Of a DNA stretch of 64,000 nucleotides, positions 20,863 to 33,947 are shown in pieces (the first letter of the stretch is position 1; every line of letters begins with the position of its first letter). The DNA is from Cinnamomum chago (lineage: Eukaryota > Streptophyta > Magnoliopsida > Laurales > Lauraceae), in contig CP142454.1 of the NCBI GenBank assembly GCA_038049695.1, forward strand, positions 90,914,501 to 90,978,500, given 5' to 3'. A program made the translations under genes and the position numbers. A model generated the notes under the pieces. That model saw nothing but the letters and a program-made list of their open reading frames with translations. It did not search any database and was not told where the DNA came from.

Positions 20863-23479
20863 ACACAAAAGGTTTTGCAAACTTGTTATCAACATCTAAG
20901 CTTTATTTTTGTTGACATGCTTAGATTTGGAGACTCTCTGGACCTAACCAGAAAGCTGAACGACTGATGGAACTGGTCAAATCAAGCTCGATAACTATTT
21001 AGGACCGTAGCAAAACAACACACGTTCGCTTCCACGCATAGAAAGGCAGTGATGTCTCGACTACTACGGGATGTCTGTACGGTTGCAAACGGAATGGTTT
21101 CGGATCGGAACGATAGTGGACTCGGACCCGTTTCTGAATAACGGTTCCGGTTGTGATTCCGGTTCTGTCTCGTAACTCGTTTAGTTGGTCCAGACCCATT
21201 TCTGAATAACGGTTCCGGTTCTGAATCCGGTTTTGACTCGTAACTTGTTTAGTTGGTTCCAGACCCGGCTCCAATAGGATAACCCGGATCCGGGTCTACC
21301 TAGAGGACTGGAATCCTGTTCCAAAATTGATTCTAATTTATCTTTATTCTTCATGTCTCCTAAAATAAGCATATCATTCAACTCATAACAGTGCGTCAAG
21401 TCCACTACCGCGAATATTGTACGTAAAAATGTCCACAAAAAGGGAGTTAATTGTGAGGTACAATTTGCAAAATCAAATGCTCATAAGCCGGGTCCACGCG
21501 TCGGAACCTATATGGACCCGGACCCGTTTATCAATCGGAACCTAAAATAGGTTCCGGACCCGGACCCGTTTATGAAGCGGGACCTAAAATAGGTTCCCGA
21601 CCCGGTTTTTTACGGGTCGGAACTTCTGGGTAATCGGATACCCGTTTGGCCCCTACATGTTTGCGATTGTAGGCTCTTTTTTTTTTCTCCGATTGAAATG
21701 AAGGTTCTACTGGTATCACGTACATACTCGATCGTAGATTTTAGGATCTCTGGGTTTTCATTGTAACAATTATGCACCCTGTATAGAAGAGTCAATAATT
21801 TCGTAGAACCAAAGATATATTTAGTTTGGAGATTTCTCGGGAAATTTAGGTTGTGCATGGCCATGAGATACTCAAACACATACATCCTTGTCATGGGCTG
21901 CATTCTCGCTTTGGGATCAGCAAAACCGATGTTCAATGTATGAGCTAAAATACAAGTGAGATAAGAAAGAGAAGGTGGAACCGGATCCAGACCCGGAACC
22001 GTTTCGGAACCGATTCCTTGTCTTCGGAACCAGAACACGAACAATATATGGGACGGGTCTAGATCAAGGTCCGGGTCTAGGTAAAGAATGATATTAAAAA
22101 AAAACATATGGTTTTTAGGAGAGATTTTAGAAAATTGAGGTAATATGTTGGTTATCGGGTCCACGGGTCCGAACCAAGGTGGAACCGGACCCGGACCCAT
22201 TTTCTTATTGGGGCATGATTAAGGACCCAGACCCGGTTTTAACGGGTCGGAACCTCCGCGTAATCGGAGAATCGAGGACCCACTTACATCCCTAGTCGTA
22301 CGCCACCTCAGCAGTGAGAGGTCATGGGTCTGAGACCTCGCATCACTGCTCCCTCCCTCCCTCATAAATATATCTATATATATTTTGGCCGAACGGGTAT
22401 TCCGGCTCTCAAGCACTAAGTGCAAATAAATAAATAAATAACCCGAGCACGGTCCATCTATTAATAACTTAACCCCATACCCAAAGCCCAATCCATGAGC
22501 TCAGTTACAAACAAAGAAAACACACTCCTTTTTAAGAGAAGAAATAAAAATGCTACTCTCTCACCTTCTGATTCTACTGCATCCTAAATTTTGTTCTCTC
22601 CTATATTGACCATTTACTTCGCTTCAACGGTAAAATAAAATTACGATTTATTGTGTGTTTATTGTGATTTGATATTATTTCATCCAATTGTTATTAACAC
22701 ATGTCCATCCATCATTTTGTGAACCAAGCCCCGACCCGTGACCCACAATAAAGCAAAAGAAGGAAAAGAAGGCCAAAAAATCAGTTTTTGAAATTTCCGC
22801 TGTATCTATCCGCGGTATACCTGCAGTTTCCAGATTTCCTCCTCTCAAAGAGGAGGAAAACCGGAAACTGCCAGTTTACCGCCGATTGTAGCAGCGGTAA
22901 AGCTTCAATTTCCGGTTTTCCTCCTCTCAGAGAGGAGGAAATCTGGAAAGTAACGAGTTTACCGCCGATTCCAGCAGCGGTAAAGCTGAGTGAGTGTCCA
23001 AATAAAGTCGCAAGGCCTTTCCAATTCCAACTAAAAAATAATAGAATGAAAGAAACGATAGTTGGTTTTTTCTCACTGCGTATTTCCAGTGAACACCCAT
23101 ATGATATGAATAGGGAGAAAAAAATCACACAAGCTGACTTTGGCAATTGACACATGTTGAATTCAATTTCTAGTCTTTCTAATATATGTGCTTCCCCATA
23201 AATAAAAGTAGAAATATATAAATGGTCATCAAATATCATCCCCATAATTAAAGAATAAAATCTTAGATATCACTCTATTAAAGCAATTTGCTCCTGTCTA
23301 CAACTCCATCCTTAAATCTTTCATCACTCGTAGTCCTTGATGGTCATCCGTGTGATTCACTTGATAATAAATTCTTAAAAATTCAATTCCATGCAAACAG
23401 AGTGGCCTTTAAGGGAGCACATCTGTGAAAGAAAATTTAAAAGCATTGAGTGCTATCACGAATCTAATCTAGAGCAATG
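20863..23479. repeat. Array unit 9, 2617 bp (B front, unit-8-like back)
   Basis: This is a mosaic. The left part is type B (AAAATACAAG, GAACCGATTCC, A9 tract) and matches unit 10. The right part has CACGGTCCATC, AAGAAAACACAC, AATCAGTTTTTG and CTCACTGCG exactly as in unit 8. The switch lies between about 22015 and 22452, inside the right part of the hAT-like region or the SINE-like stretch. Confidence 0.95.
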
Positions 23480-26096
23480 ACACAAAAGGTTTTGCAAACT
23501 TGTTATCAACATCTAAGCTTTATTTTTGTTGACATGCTTAGATTTGGAGACTCTCTGGACCTAACCAGAAAGCTGAACGACTGATGGAACTGGTCAAATC
23601 AAGCTCGATAACTATTTAGGACCGTAGCAAAACAACACACGTTCGCTTCCACGCATAGAAAGGCAGTGATGTCTCGACTACTACGGGATGTCTGTACGGT
23701 TGCAAACGGAATGGTTTCGGATCGGAACGATAGTGGACTCGGACCCGTTTCTGAATAACGGTTCCGGTTGTGATTCCGGTTCTGTCTCGTAACTCGTTTA
23801 GTTGGTCCAGACCCATTTCTGAATAACGGTTCCGGTTCTGAATCCGGTTTTGACTCGTAACTTGTTTAGTTGGTTCCAGACCCGGCTCCAATAGGATAAC
23901 CCGGATCCGGGTCTACCTAGAGGACTGGAATCCTGTTCCAAAATTGATTCTAATTTATCTTTATTCTTCATGTCTCCTAAAATAAGCATATCATTCAACT
24001 CATAACAGTGCGTCAAGTCCACTACCGCGAATATTGTACGTAAAAATGTCCACAAAAAGGGAGTTAATTGTGAGGTACAATTTGCAAAATCAAATGCTCA
24101 TAAGCCGGGTCCACGCGTCGGAACCTATATGGACCCGGACCCGTTTATCAATCGGAACCTAAAATAGGTTCCGGACCCGGACCCGTTTATGAAGCGGGAC
24201 CTAAAATAGGTTCCCGACCCGGTTTTTTACGGGTCGGAACTTCTGGGTAATCGGATACCCGTTTGGCCCCTACATGTTTGCGATTGTAGGCTCTTTTTTT
24301 TTTCTCCGATTGAAATGAAGGTTCTACTGGTATCACGTACATACTCGATCGTAGATTTTAGGATCTCTGGGTTTTCATTGTAACAATTATGCACCCTGTA
24401 TAGAAGAGTCAATAATTTCGTAGAACCAAAGATATATTTAGTTTGGAGATTTCTCGGGAAATTTAGGTTGTGCATGGCCATGAGATACTCAAACACATAC
24501 ATCCTTGTCATGGGCTGCATTCTCGCTTTGGGATCAGCAAAACCGATGTTCAATGTATGAGCTAAAATACAAGTGAGATAAGAAAGAGAAGGTGGAACCG
24601 GATCCAGACCCGGAACCGTTTCGGAACCGATTCCTTGTCTTCGGAACCAGAACACGAACAATATATGGGACGGGTCTAGATCAAGGTCCGGGTCTAGGTA
24701 AAGAATGATATTAAAAAAAAACATATGGTTTTTAGGAGAGATTTTAGAAAATTGAGGTAATATGTTGGTTATCGGGTCCACGGGTCCGAACCAAGGTGGA
24801 ACCGGACCCGGACCCATTTTCTTATTGGGGCATGATTAAGGACCCAGACCCGGTTTTAACGGGTCGGAACCTCCGCGTAATCGGAGAATCGAGGACCCAC
24901 TTACATCCCTAGTCGTACGCCACCTCAGCAGTGAGAGGTCATGGGTCTGAGACCTCGCATCACTGCTCCCTCCCTCCCTCATAAATATATCTATATATAT
25001 TTTGGCCGAACGGGTATTCCGGCTCTCAAGCACTAAGTGCAAATAAATAAATAAATAACCCGAGCACGGCCCATCTATTAATAACTTAACCCCATACCCA
25101 AAGCCCAATCCATGAGCTCAGTTACAAACAAAGAAACCACACTCCTTTTTAAGAGAAGAAATAAAAATGCTACTCTCTCACCTTCTGATTCTACTGCATC
25201 CTAAATTTTGTTCTCTCCTATATTGACCATTTACTTCGCTTCAACGGTAATATAAAATTACGATTTATTGTGTGTTTATTGTGATTTGATATTATTTCAT
25301 CCAATTGTTATTAACACATGTCCATCCATCATTTTGTGAACCAAGCCCCGACCCGTGACCCACAATAAAGCAAAAGAAGGAAAAGAAGGCCAAAAAATCG
25401 GTTTTTGAAATTTCCGTTGTATCTATCCGCGGTATACCTGCAGTTTCCAGATTTCCTCCTCTCAAAGAGGAGGAAAACCGGAAACTGCCAGTTTACCGCC
25501 GATTGTAGCAGCGGTAAAGCTTCAATTTCCGGTTTTCCTCCTCTCAGAGAGGAGGAAATCTGGAAAGTAACGAGTTTACCGCCGATTCCAGCAGCGGTAA
25601 AGCTGAGTGAGTGTCCAAATAAAGTCGCAAGGCCTTTCCAATTCCAACTAAAAAATAATAGAATGAAAGAAACGATAGTTGGTTTTTTCTCACAGCGTAT
25701 TTCCAGTGAACACCCATATGATATGAATAGGGAGAAAAAAATCACACAAGCTGACTTTGGCAATTGACACATGTTGAATTCAATTTCTAGTCTTTCTAAT
25801 ATATGTGCTTCCCCATAAATAAAAGTAGAAATATATAAATGGTCATCAAATATCATCCCCATAATTAAAGAATAAAATCTTAGATATCACTCTATTAAAG
25901 CAATTTGCTCCTGTCTACAACTCCATCCTTAAATCTTTCATCACTCGTAGTCCTTGATGGTCATCCGTGTGATTCACTTGATAATAAATTCTTAAAAATT
26001 CAATTCCATGCAAACAGAGTGGCCTTTAAGGGAGCACATCTGTGAAAGAAAATTTAAAAGCATTGAGTGCTATCACGAATCTAATCTAGAGCAATG
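23480..26096. repeat. Array unit 10, 2617 bp (type B)
   Basis: Type B has AAAATACAAG, GAACCGATTCC, an A9 tract, CACGGCCCATC, AAGAAACCACAC, TTTCCGTTGTATC and TTCTCACAGCG. This unit also has GGTAATATAAAA near 25246, shared only with units 11 and 12. Compared by eye with unit 11, I find no difference. Confidence 0.95.
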
Positions 26097-28713
26097 ACAC
26101 AAAAGGTTTTGCAAACTTGTTATCAACATCTAAGCTTTATTTTTGTTGACATGCTTAGATTTGGAGACTCTCTGGACCTAACCAGAAAGCTGAACGACTG
26201 ATGGAACTGGTCAAATCAAGCTCGATAACTATTTAGGACCGTAGCAAAACAACACACGTTCGCTTCCACGCATAGAAAGGCAGTGATGTCTCGACTACTA
26301 CGGGATGTCTGTACGGTTGCAAACGGAATGGTTTCGGATCGGAACGATAGTGGACTCGGACCCGTTTCTGAATAACGGTTCCGGTTGTGATTCCGGTTCT
26401 GTCTCGTAACTCGTTTAGTTGGTCCAGACCCATTTCTGAATAACGGTTCCGGTTCTGAATCCGGTTTTGACTCGTAACTTGTTTAGTTGGTTCCAGACCC
26501 GGCTCCAATAGGATAACCCGGATCCGGGTCTACCTAGAGGACTGGAATCCTGTTCCAAAATTGATTCTAATTTATCTTTATTCTTCATGTCTCCTAAAAT
26601 AAGCATATCATTCAACTCATAACAGTGCGTCAAGTCCACTACCGCGAATATTGTACGTAAAAATGTCCACAAAAAGGGAGTTAATTGTGAGGTACAATTT
26701 GCAAAATCAAATGCTCATAAGCCGGGTCCACGCGTCGGAACCTATATGGACCCGGACCCGTTTATCAATCGGAACCTAAAATAGGTTCCGGACCCGGACC
26801 CGTTTATGAAGCGGGACCTAAAATAGGTTCCCGACCCGGTTTTTTACGGGTCGGAACTTCTGGGTAATCGGATACCCGTTTGGCCCCTACATGTTTGCGA
26901 TTGTAGGCTCTTTTTTTTTTCTCCGATTGAAATGAAGGTTCTACTGGTATCACGTACATACTCGATCGTAGATTTTAGGATCTCTGGGTTTTCATTGTAA
27001 CAATTATGCACCCTGTATAGAAGAGTCAATAATTTCGTAGAACCAAAGATATATTTAGTTTGGAGATTTCTCGGGAAATTTAGGTTGTGCATGGCCATGA
27101 GATACTCAAACACATACATCCTTGTCATGGGCTGCATTCTCGCTTTGGGATCAGCAAAACCGATGTTCAATGTATGAGCTAAAATACAAGTGAGATAAGA
27201 AAGAGAAGGTGGAACCGGATCCAGACCCGGAACCGTTTCGGAACCGATTCCTTGTCTTCGGAACCAGAACACGAACAATATATGGGACGGGTCTAGATCA
27301 AGGTCCGGGTCTAGGTAAAGAATGATATTAAAAAAAAACATATGGTTTTTAGGAGAGATTTTAGAAAATTGAGGTAATATGTTGGTTATCGGGTCCACGG
27401 GTCCGAACCAAGGTGGAACCGGACCCGGACCCATTTTCTTATTGGGGCATGATTAAGGACCCAGACCCGGTTTTAACGGGTCGGAACCTCCGCGTAATCG
27501 GAGAATCGAGGACCCACTTACATCCCTAGTCGTACGCCACCTCAGCAGTGAGAGGTCATGGGTCTGAGACCTCGCATCACTGCTCCCTCCCTCCCTCATA
27601 AATATATCTATATATATTTTGGCCGAACGGGTATTCCGGCTCTCAAGCACTAAGTGCAAATAAATAAATAAATAACCCGAGCACGGCCCATCTATTAATA
27701 ACTTAACCCCATACCCAAAGCCCAATCCATGAGCTCAGTTACAAACAAAGAAACCACACTCCTTTTTAAGAGAAGAAATAAAAATGCTACTCTCTCACCT
27801 TCTGATTCTACTGCATCCTAAATTTTGTTCTCTCCTATATTGACCATTTACTTCGCTTCAACGGTAATATAAAATTACGATTTATTGTGTGTTTATTGTG
27901 ATTTGATATTATTTCATCCAATTGTTATTAACACATGTCCATCCATCATTTTGTGAACCAAGCCCCGACCCGTGACCCACAATAAAGCAAAAGAAGGAAA
28001 AGAAGGCCAAAAAATCGGTTTTTGAAATTTCCGTTGTATCTATCCGCGGTATACCTGCAGTTTCCAGATTTCCTCCTCTCAAAGAGGAGGAAAACCGGAA
28101 ACTGCCAGTTTACCGCCGATTGTAGCAGCGGTAAAGCTTCAATTTCCGGTTTTCCTCCTCTCAGAGAGGAGGAAATCTGGAAAGTAACGAGTTTACCGCC
28201 GATTCCAGCAGCGGTAAAGCTGAGTGAGTGTCCAAATAAAGTCGCAAGGCCTTTCCAATTCCAACTAAAAAATAATAGAATGAAAGAAACGATAGTTGGT
28301 TTTTTCTCACAGCGTATTTCCAGTGAACACCCATATGATATGAATAGGGAGAAAAAAATCACACAAGCTGACTTTGGCAATTGACACATGTTGAATTCAA
28401 TTTCTAGTCTTTCTAATATATGTGCTTCCCCATAAATAAAAGTAGAAATATATAAATGGTCATCAAATATCATCCCCATAATTAAAGAATAAAATCTTAG
28501 ATATCACTCTATTAAAGCAATTTGCTCCTGTCTACAACTCCATCCTTAAATCTTTCATCACTCGTAGTCCTTGATGGTCATCCGTGTGATTCACTTGATA
28601 ATAAATTCTTAAAAATTCAATTCCATGCAAACAGAGTGGCCTTTAAGGGAGCACATCTGTGAAAGAAAATTTAAAAGCATTGAGTGCTATCACGAATCTA
28701 ATCTAGAGCAATG
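26097..28713. repeat. Array unit 11, 2617 bp (type B)
   Basis: This unit is indistinguishable by eye from units 10 and 12, including the GGTAATATAAAA variant near 27863 and CTCACAGCG near 28305. The trio is the most homogeneous stretch of the window and points to a recent multiplication. Confidence 0.95.
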
Positions 28714-31330
28714 ACACAAAAGGTTTTGCAAACTTGTTATCAACATCTAAGCTTTATTTTTGTTGACATGCTTAGATTTGGAGACTCTCTGGACCTAACC
28801 AGAAAGCTGAACGACTGATGGAACTGGTCAAATCAAGCTCGATAACTATTTAGGACCGTAGCAAAACAACACACGTTCGCTTCCACGCATAGAAAGGCAG
28901 TGATGTCTCGACTACTACGGGATGTCTGTACGGTTGCAAACGGAATGGTTTCGGATCGGAACGATAGTGGACTCGGACCCGTTTCTGAATAACGGTTCCG
29001 GTTGTGATTCCGGTTCTGTCTCGTAACTCGTTTAGTTGGTCCAGACCCATTTCTGAATAACGGTTCCGGTTCTGAATCCGGTTTTGACTCGTAACTTGTT
29101 TAGTTGGTTCCAGACCCGGCTCCAATAGGATAACCCGGATCCGGGTCTACCTAGAGGACTGGAATCCTGTTCCAAAATTGATTCTAATTTATCTTTATTC
29201 TTCATGTCTCCTAAAATAAGCATATCATTCAACTCATAACAGTGCGTCAAGTCCACTACCGCGAATATTGTACGTAAAAATGTCCACAAAAAGGGAGTTA
29301 ATTGTGAGGTACAATTTGCAAAATCAAATGCTCATAAGCCGGGTCCACGCGTCGGAACCTATATGGACCCGGACCCGTTTATCAATCGGAACCTAAAATA
29401 GGTTCCGGACCCGGACCCGTTTATGAAGCGGGACCTAAAATAGGTTCCCGACCCGGTTTTTTACGGGTCGGAACTTCTGGGTAATCGGATACCCGTTTGG
29501 CCCCTACATGTTTGCGATTGTAGGCTCTTTTTTTTTTCTCCGATTGAAATGAAGGTTCTACTGGTATCACGTACATACTCGATCGTAGATTTTAGGATCT
29601 CTGGGTTTTCATTGTAACAATTATGCACCCTGTATAGAAGAGTCAATAATTTCGTAGAACCAAAGATATATTTAGTTTGGAGATTTCTCGGGAAATTTAG
29701 GTTGTGCATGGCCATGAGATACTCAAACACATACATCCTTGTCATGGGCTGCATTCTCGCTTTGGGATCAGCAAAACCGATGTTCAATGTATGAGCTAAA
29801 ATACAAGTGAGATAAGAAAGAGAAGGTGGAACCGGATCCAGACCCGGAACCGTTTCGGAACCGATTCCTTGTCTTCGGAACCAGAACACGAACAATATAT
29901 GGGACGGGTCTAGATCAAGGTCCGGGTCTAGGTAAAGAATGATATTAAAAAAAAACATATGGTTTTTAGGAGAGATTTTAGAAAATTGAGGTAATATGTT
30001 GGTTATCGGGTCCACGGGTCCGAACCAAGGTGGAACCGGACCCGGACCCATTTTCTTATTGGGGCATGATTAAGGACCCAGACCCGGTTTTAACGGGTCG
30101 GAACCTCCGCGTAATCGGAGAATCGAGGACCCACTTACATCCCTAGTCGTACGCCACCTCAGCAGTGAGAGGTCATGGGTCTGAGACCTCGCATCACTGC
30201 TCCCTCCCTCCCTCATAAATATATCTATATATATTTTGGCCGAACGGGTATTCCGGCTCTCAAGCACTAAGTGCAAATAAATAAATAAATAACCCGAGCA
30301 CGGCCCATCTATTAATAACTTAACCCCATACCCAAAGCCCAATCCATGAGCTCAGTTACAAACAAAGAAACCACACTCCTTTTTAAGAGAAGAAATAAAA
30401 ATGCTACTCTCTCACCTTCTGATTCTACTGCATCCTAAATTTTGTTCTCTCCTATATTGACCATTTACTTCGCTTCAACGGTAATATAAAATTACGATTT
30501 ATTGTGTGTTTATTGTGATTTGATATTATTTCATCCAATTGTTATTAACACATGTCCATCCATCATTTTGTGAACCAAGCCCCGACCCGTGACCCACAAT
30601 AAAGCAAAAGAAGGAAAAGAAGGCCAAAAAATCGGTTTTTGAAATTTCCGTTGTATCTATCCGCGGTATACCTGCAGTTTCCAGATTTCCTCCTCTCAAA
30701 GAGGAGGAAAACCGGAAACTGCCAGTTTACCGCCGATTGTAGCAGCGGTAAAGCTTCAATTTCCGGTTTTCCTCCTCTCAGAGAGGAGGAAATCTGGAAA
30801 GTAACGAGTTTACCGCCGATTCCAGCAGCGGTAAAGCTGAGTGAGTGTCCAAATAAAGTCGCAAGGCCTTTCCAATTCCAACTAAAAAATAATAGAATGA
30901 AAGAAACGATAGTTGGTTTTTTCTCACAGCGTATTTCCAGTGAACACCCATATGATATGAATAGGGAGAAAAAAATCACACAAGCTGACTTTGGCAATTG
31001 ACACATGTTGAATTCAATTTCTAGTCTTTCTAATATATGTGCTTCCCCATAAATAAAAGTAGAAATATATAAATGGTCATCAAATATCATCCCCATAATT
31101 AAAGAATAAAATCTTAGATATCACTCTATTAAAGCAATTTGCTCCTGTCTACAACTCCATCCTTAAATCTTTCATCACTCGTAGTCCTTGATGGTCATCC
31201 GTGTGATTCACTTGATAATAAATTCTTAAAAATTCAATTCCATGCAAACAGAGTGGCCTTTAAGGGAGCACATCTGTGAAAGAAAATTTAAAAGCATTGA
31301 GTGCTATCACGAATCTAATCTAGAGCAATG
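28714..31330. repeat. Array unit 12, 2617 bp (type B)
   Basis: This unit carries all type B markers and GGTAATATAAAA near 30480, as in units 10 and 11. I see no private change. Confidence 0.95.
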
Positions 31331-33947
31331 ACACAAAAGGTTTTGCAAACTTGTTATCAACATCTAAGCTTTATTTTTGTTGACATGCTTAGATTTGGAG
31401 ACTCTCTGGACCTAACCAGAAAGCTGAACGACTGATGGAACTGGTCAAATCAAGCTCGATAACTATTTAGGACCGTAGCAAAACAACACACGTTCGCTTC
31501 CACGCATAGAAAGGCAGTGATGTCTCGACTACTACGGGATGTCTGTACGGTTGCAAACGGAATGGTTTCGGATCGGAACGATAGTGGACTCGGACCCGTT
31601 TCTGAATAACGGTTCCGGTTGTGATTCCGGTTCTGTCTCGTAACTCGTTTAGTTGGTCCAGACCCATTTCTGAATAACGGTTCCGGTTCTGAATCCGGTT
31701 TTGACTCGTAACTTGTTTAGTTGGTTCCAGACCCGGCTCCAATAGGATAACCCGGATCCGGGTCTACCTAGAGGACTGGAATCCTGTTCCAAAATTGATT
31801 CTAATTTATCTTTATTCTTCATGTCTCCTAAAATAAGCATATCATTCAACTCATAACAGTGCGTCAAGTCCACTACCGCGAATATTGTACGTAAAAATGT
31901 CCACAAAAAGGGAGTTAATTGTGAGGTACAATTTGCAAAATCAAATGCTCATAAGCCGGGTCCACGCGTCGGAACCTATATGGACCCGGACCCGTTTATC
32001 AATCGGAACCTAAAATAGGTTCCGGACCCGGACCCGTTTATGAAGCGGGACCTAAAATAGGTTCCCGACCCGGTTTTTTACGGGTCGGAACTTCTGGGTA
32101 ATCGGATACCCGTTTGGCCCCTACATGTTTGCGATTGTAGGCTCTTTTTTTTTTCTCCGATTGAAATGAAGGTTCTACTGGTATCACGTACATACTCGAT
32201 CGTAGATTTTAGGATCTCTGGGTTTTCATTGTAACAATTATGCACCCTGTATAGAAGAGTCAATAATTTCGTAGAACCAAAGATATATTTAGTTTGGAGA
32301 TTTCTCGGGAAATTTAGGTTGTGCATGGCCATGAGATACTCAAACACATACATCCTTGTCATGGGCTGCATTCTCGCTTTGGGATCAGCAAAACCGATGT
32401 TCAATGTATGAGCTAAAATACAAGTGAGATAAGAAAGAGAAGGTGGAACCGGATCCAGACCCGGAACCGTTTCGGAACCGATTCCTTGTCTTCGGAACCA
32501 GAACACGAACAATATATGGGACGGGTCTAGATCAAGGTCCGGGTCTAGGTAAAGAATGATATTAAAAAAAAACATATGGTTTTTAGGAGAGATTTTAGAA
32601 AATTGAGGTAATATGTTGGTTATCGGGTCCACGGGTCCGAACCAAGGTGGAACCGGACCCGGACCCATTTTCTTATTGGGGCATGATTAAGGACCCAGAC
32701 CCGGTTTTAACGGGTCGGAACCTCCGCGTAATCGGAGAATCGAGGACCCACTTACATCCCTAGTCGTACGCCACCTCAGCAGTGAGAGGTCATGGGTCTG
32801 AGACCTCGCATCACTGCTCCCTCCCTCCCTCATAAATATATCTATATATATTTTGGCCGAACGGGTATTCCGGCTCTCAAGCACTAAGTGCAAATAAATA
32901 AATAAATAACCCGAGCACGGCCCATCTATTAATAACTTAACCCCATACCCAAAGCCCAATCCATGAGCTCAGTTACAAACAAAGAAACCACACTCCTTTT
33001 TAAGAGAAGAAATAAAAATGCTACTCTCTCACCTTCTGATTCTACTGCATCCTAAATTTTGTTCTCTCCTATATTGACCATTTACTTCGCTTCAACGGTA
33101 AAATAAAATTACGATTTATTGTGTGTTTATTGTGATTTGATATTATTTCATCCAATTGTTATTAACACATGTCCATCCATCATTTTGTGAACCAAGCCCC
33201 GACCCGTGACCCACAATAAAGCAAAAGAAGGAAAAGAAGGCCAAAAAATCGGTTTTTGAAATTTCCGTTGTATCTATCCGCGGTATACCTGCAGTTTCCA
33301 GATTTCCTCCTCTCAAAGAGGAGGAAAACCGGAAACTGCCAGTTTACCGCCGATTGTAGCAGCGGTAAAGCTTCAATTTCCGGTTTTCCTCCTCTCAGAG
33401 AGGAGGAAATCTGGAAAGTAACGAGTTTACCGCCGATTCCAGCAGCGGTAAAGCTGAGTGAGTGTCCAAATAAAGTCGCAAGGCCTTTCCAATTCCAACT
33501 AAAAAATAATAGAATGAAAGAAACGATAGTTGGTTTTTTCTCACAGCGTATTTCCAGTGAACACCCATATGATATGAATAGGGAGAAAAAAATCACACAA
33601 GCTGACTTTGGCAATTGACACATGTTGAATTCAATTTCTAGTCTTTCTAATATATGTGCTTCCCCATAAATAAAAGTAGAAATATATAAATGGTCATCAA
33701 ATATCATCCCCATAATTAAAGAATAAAATCTTAGATATCACTCTATTAAAGCAATTTGCTCCTGTCTACAACTCCATCCTTAAATCTTTCATCACTCGTA
33801 GTCCTTGATGGTCATCCGTGTGATTCACTTGATAATAAATTCTTAAAAATTCAATTCCATGCAAACAGAGTGGCCTTTAAGGGAGCACATCTGTGAAAGA
33901 AAATTTAAAAGCATTGAGTGCTATCACGAATCTAATCTAGAGCAATG
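31331..33947. repeat. Array unit 13, 2617 bp (type B)
   Basis: This unit is type B throughout, but it has the common GGTAAAATAAAA near 33097 instead of the GGTAATATAAAA of units 10-12. It is the last unit of the uniform type B block before the alternating A/B' section. Confidence 0.95.
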
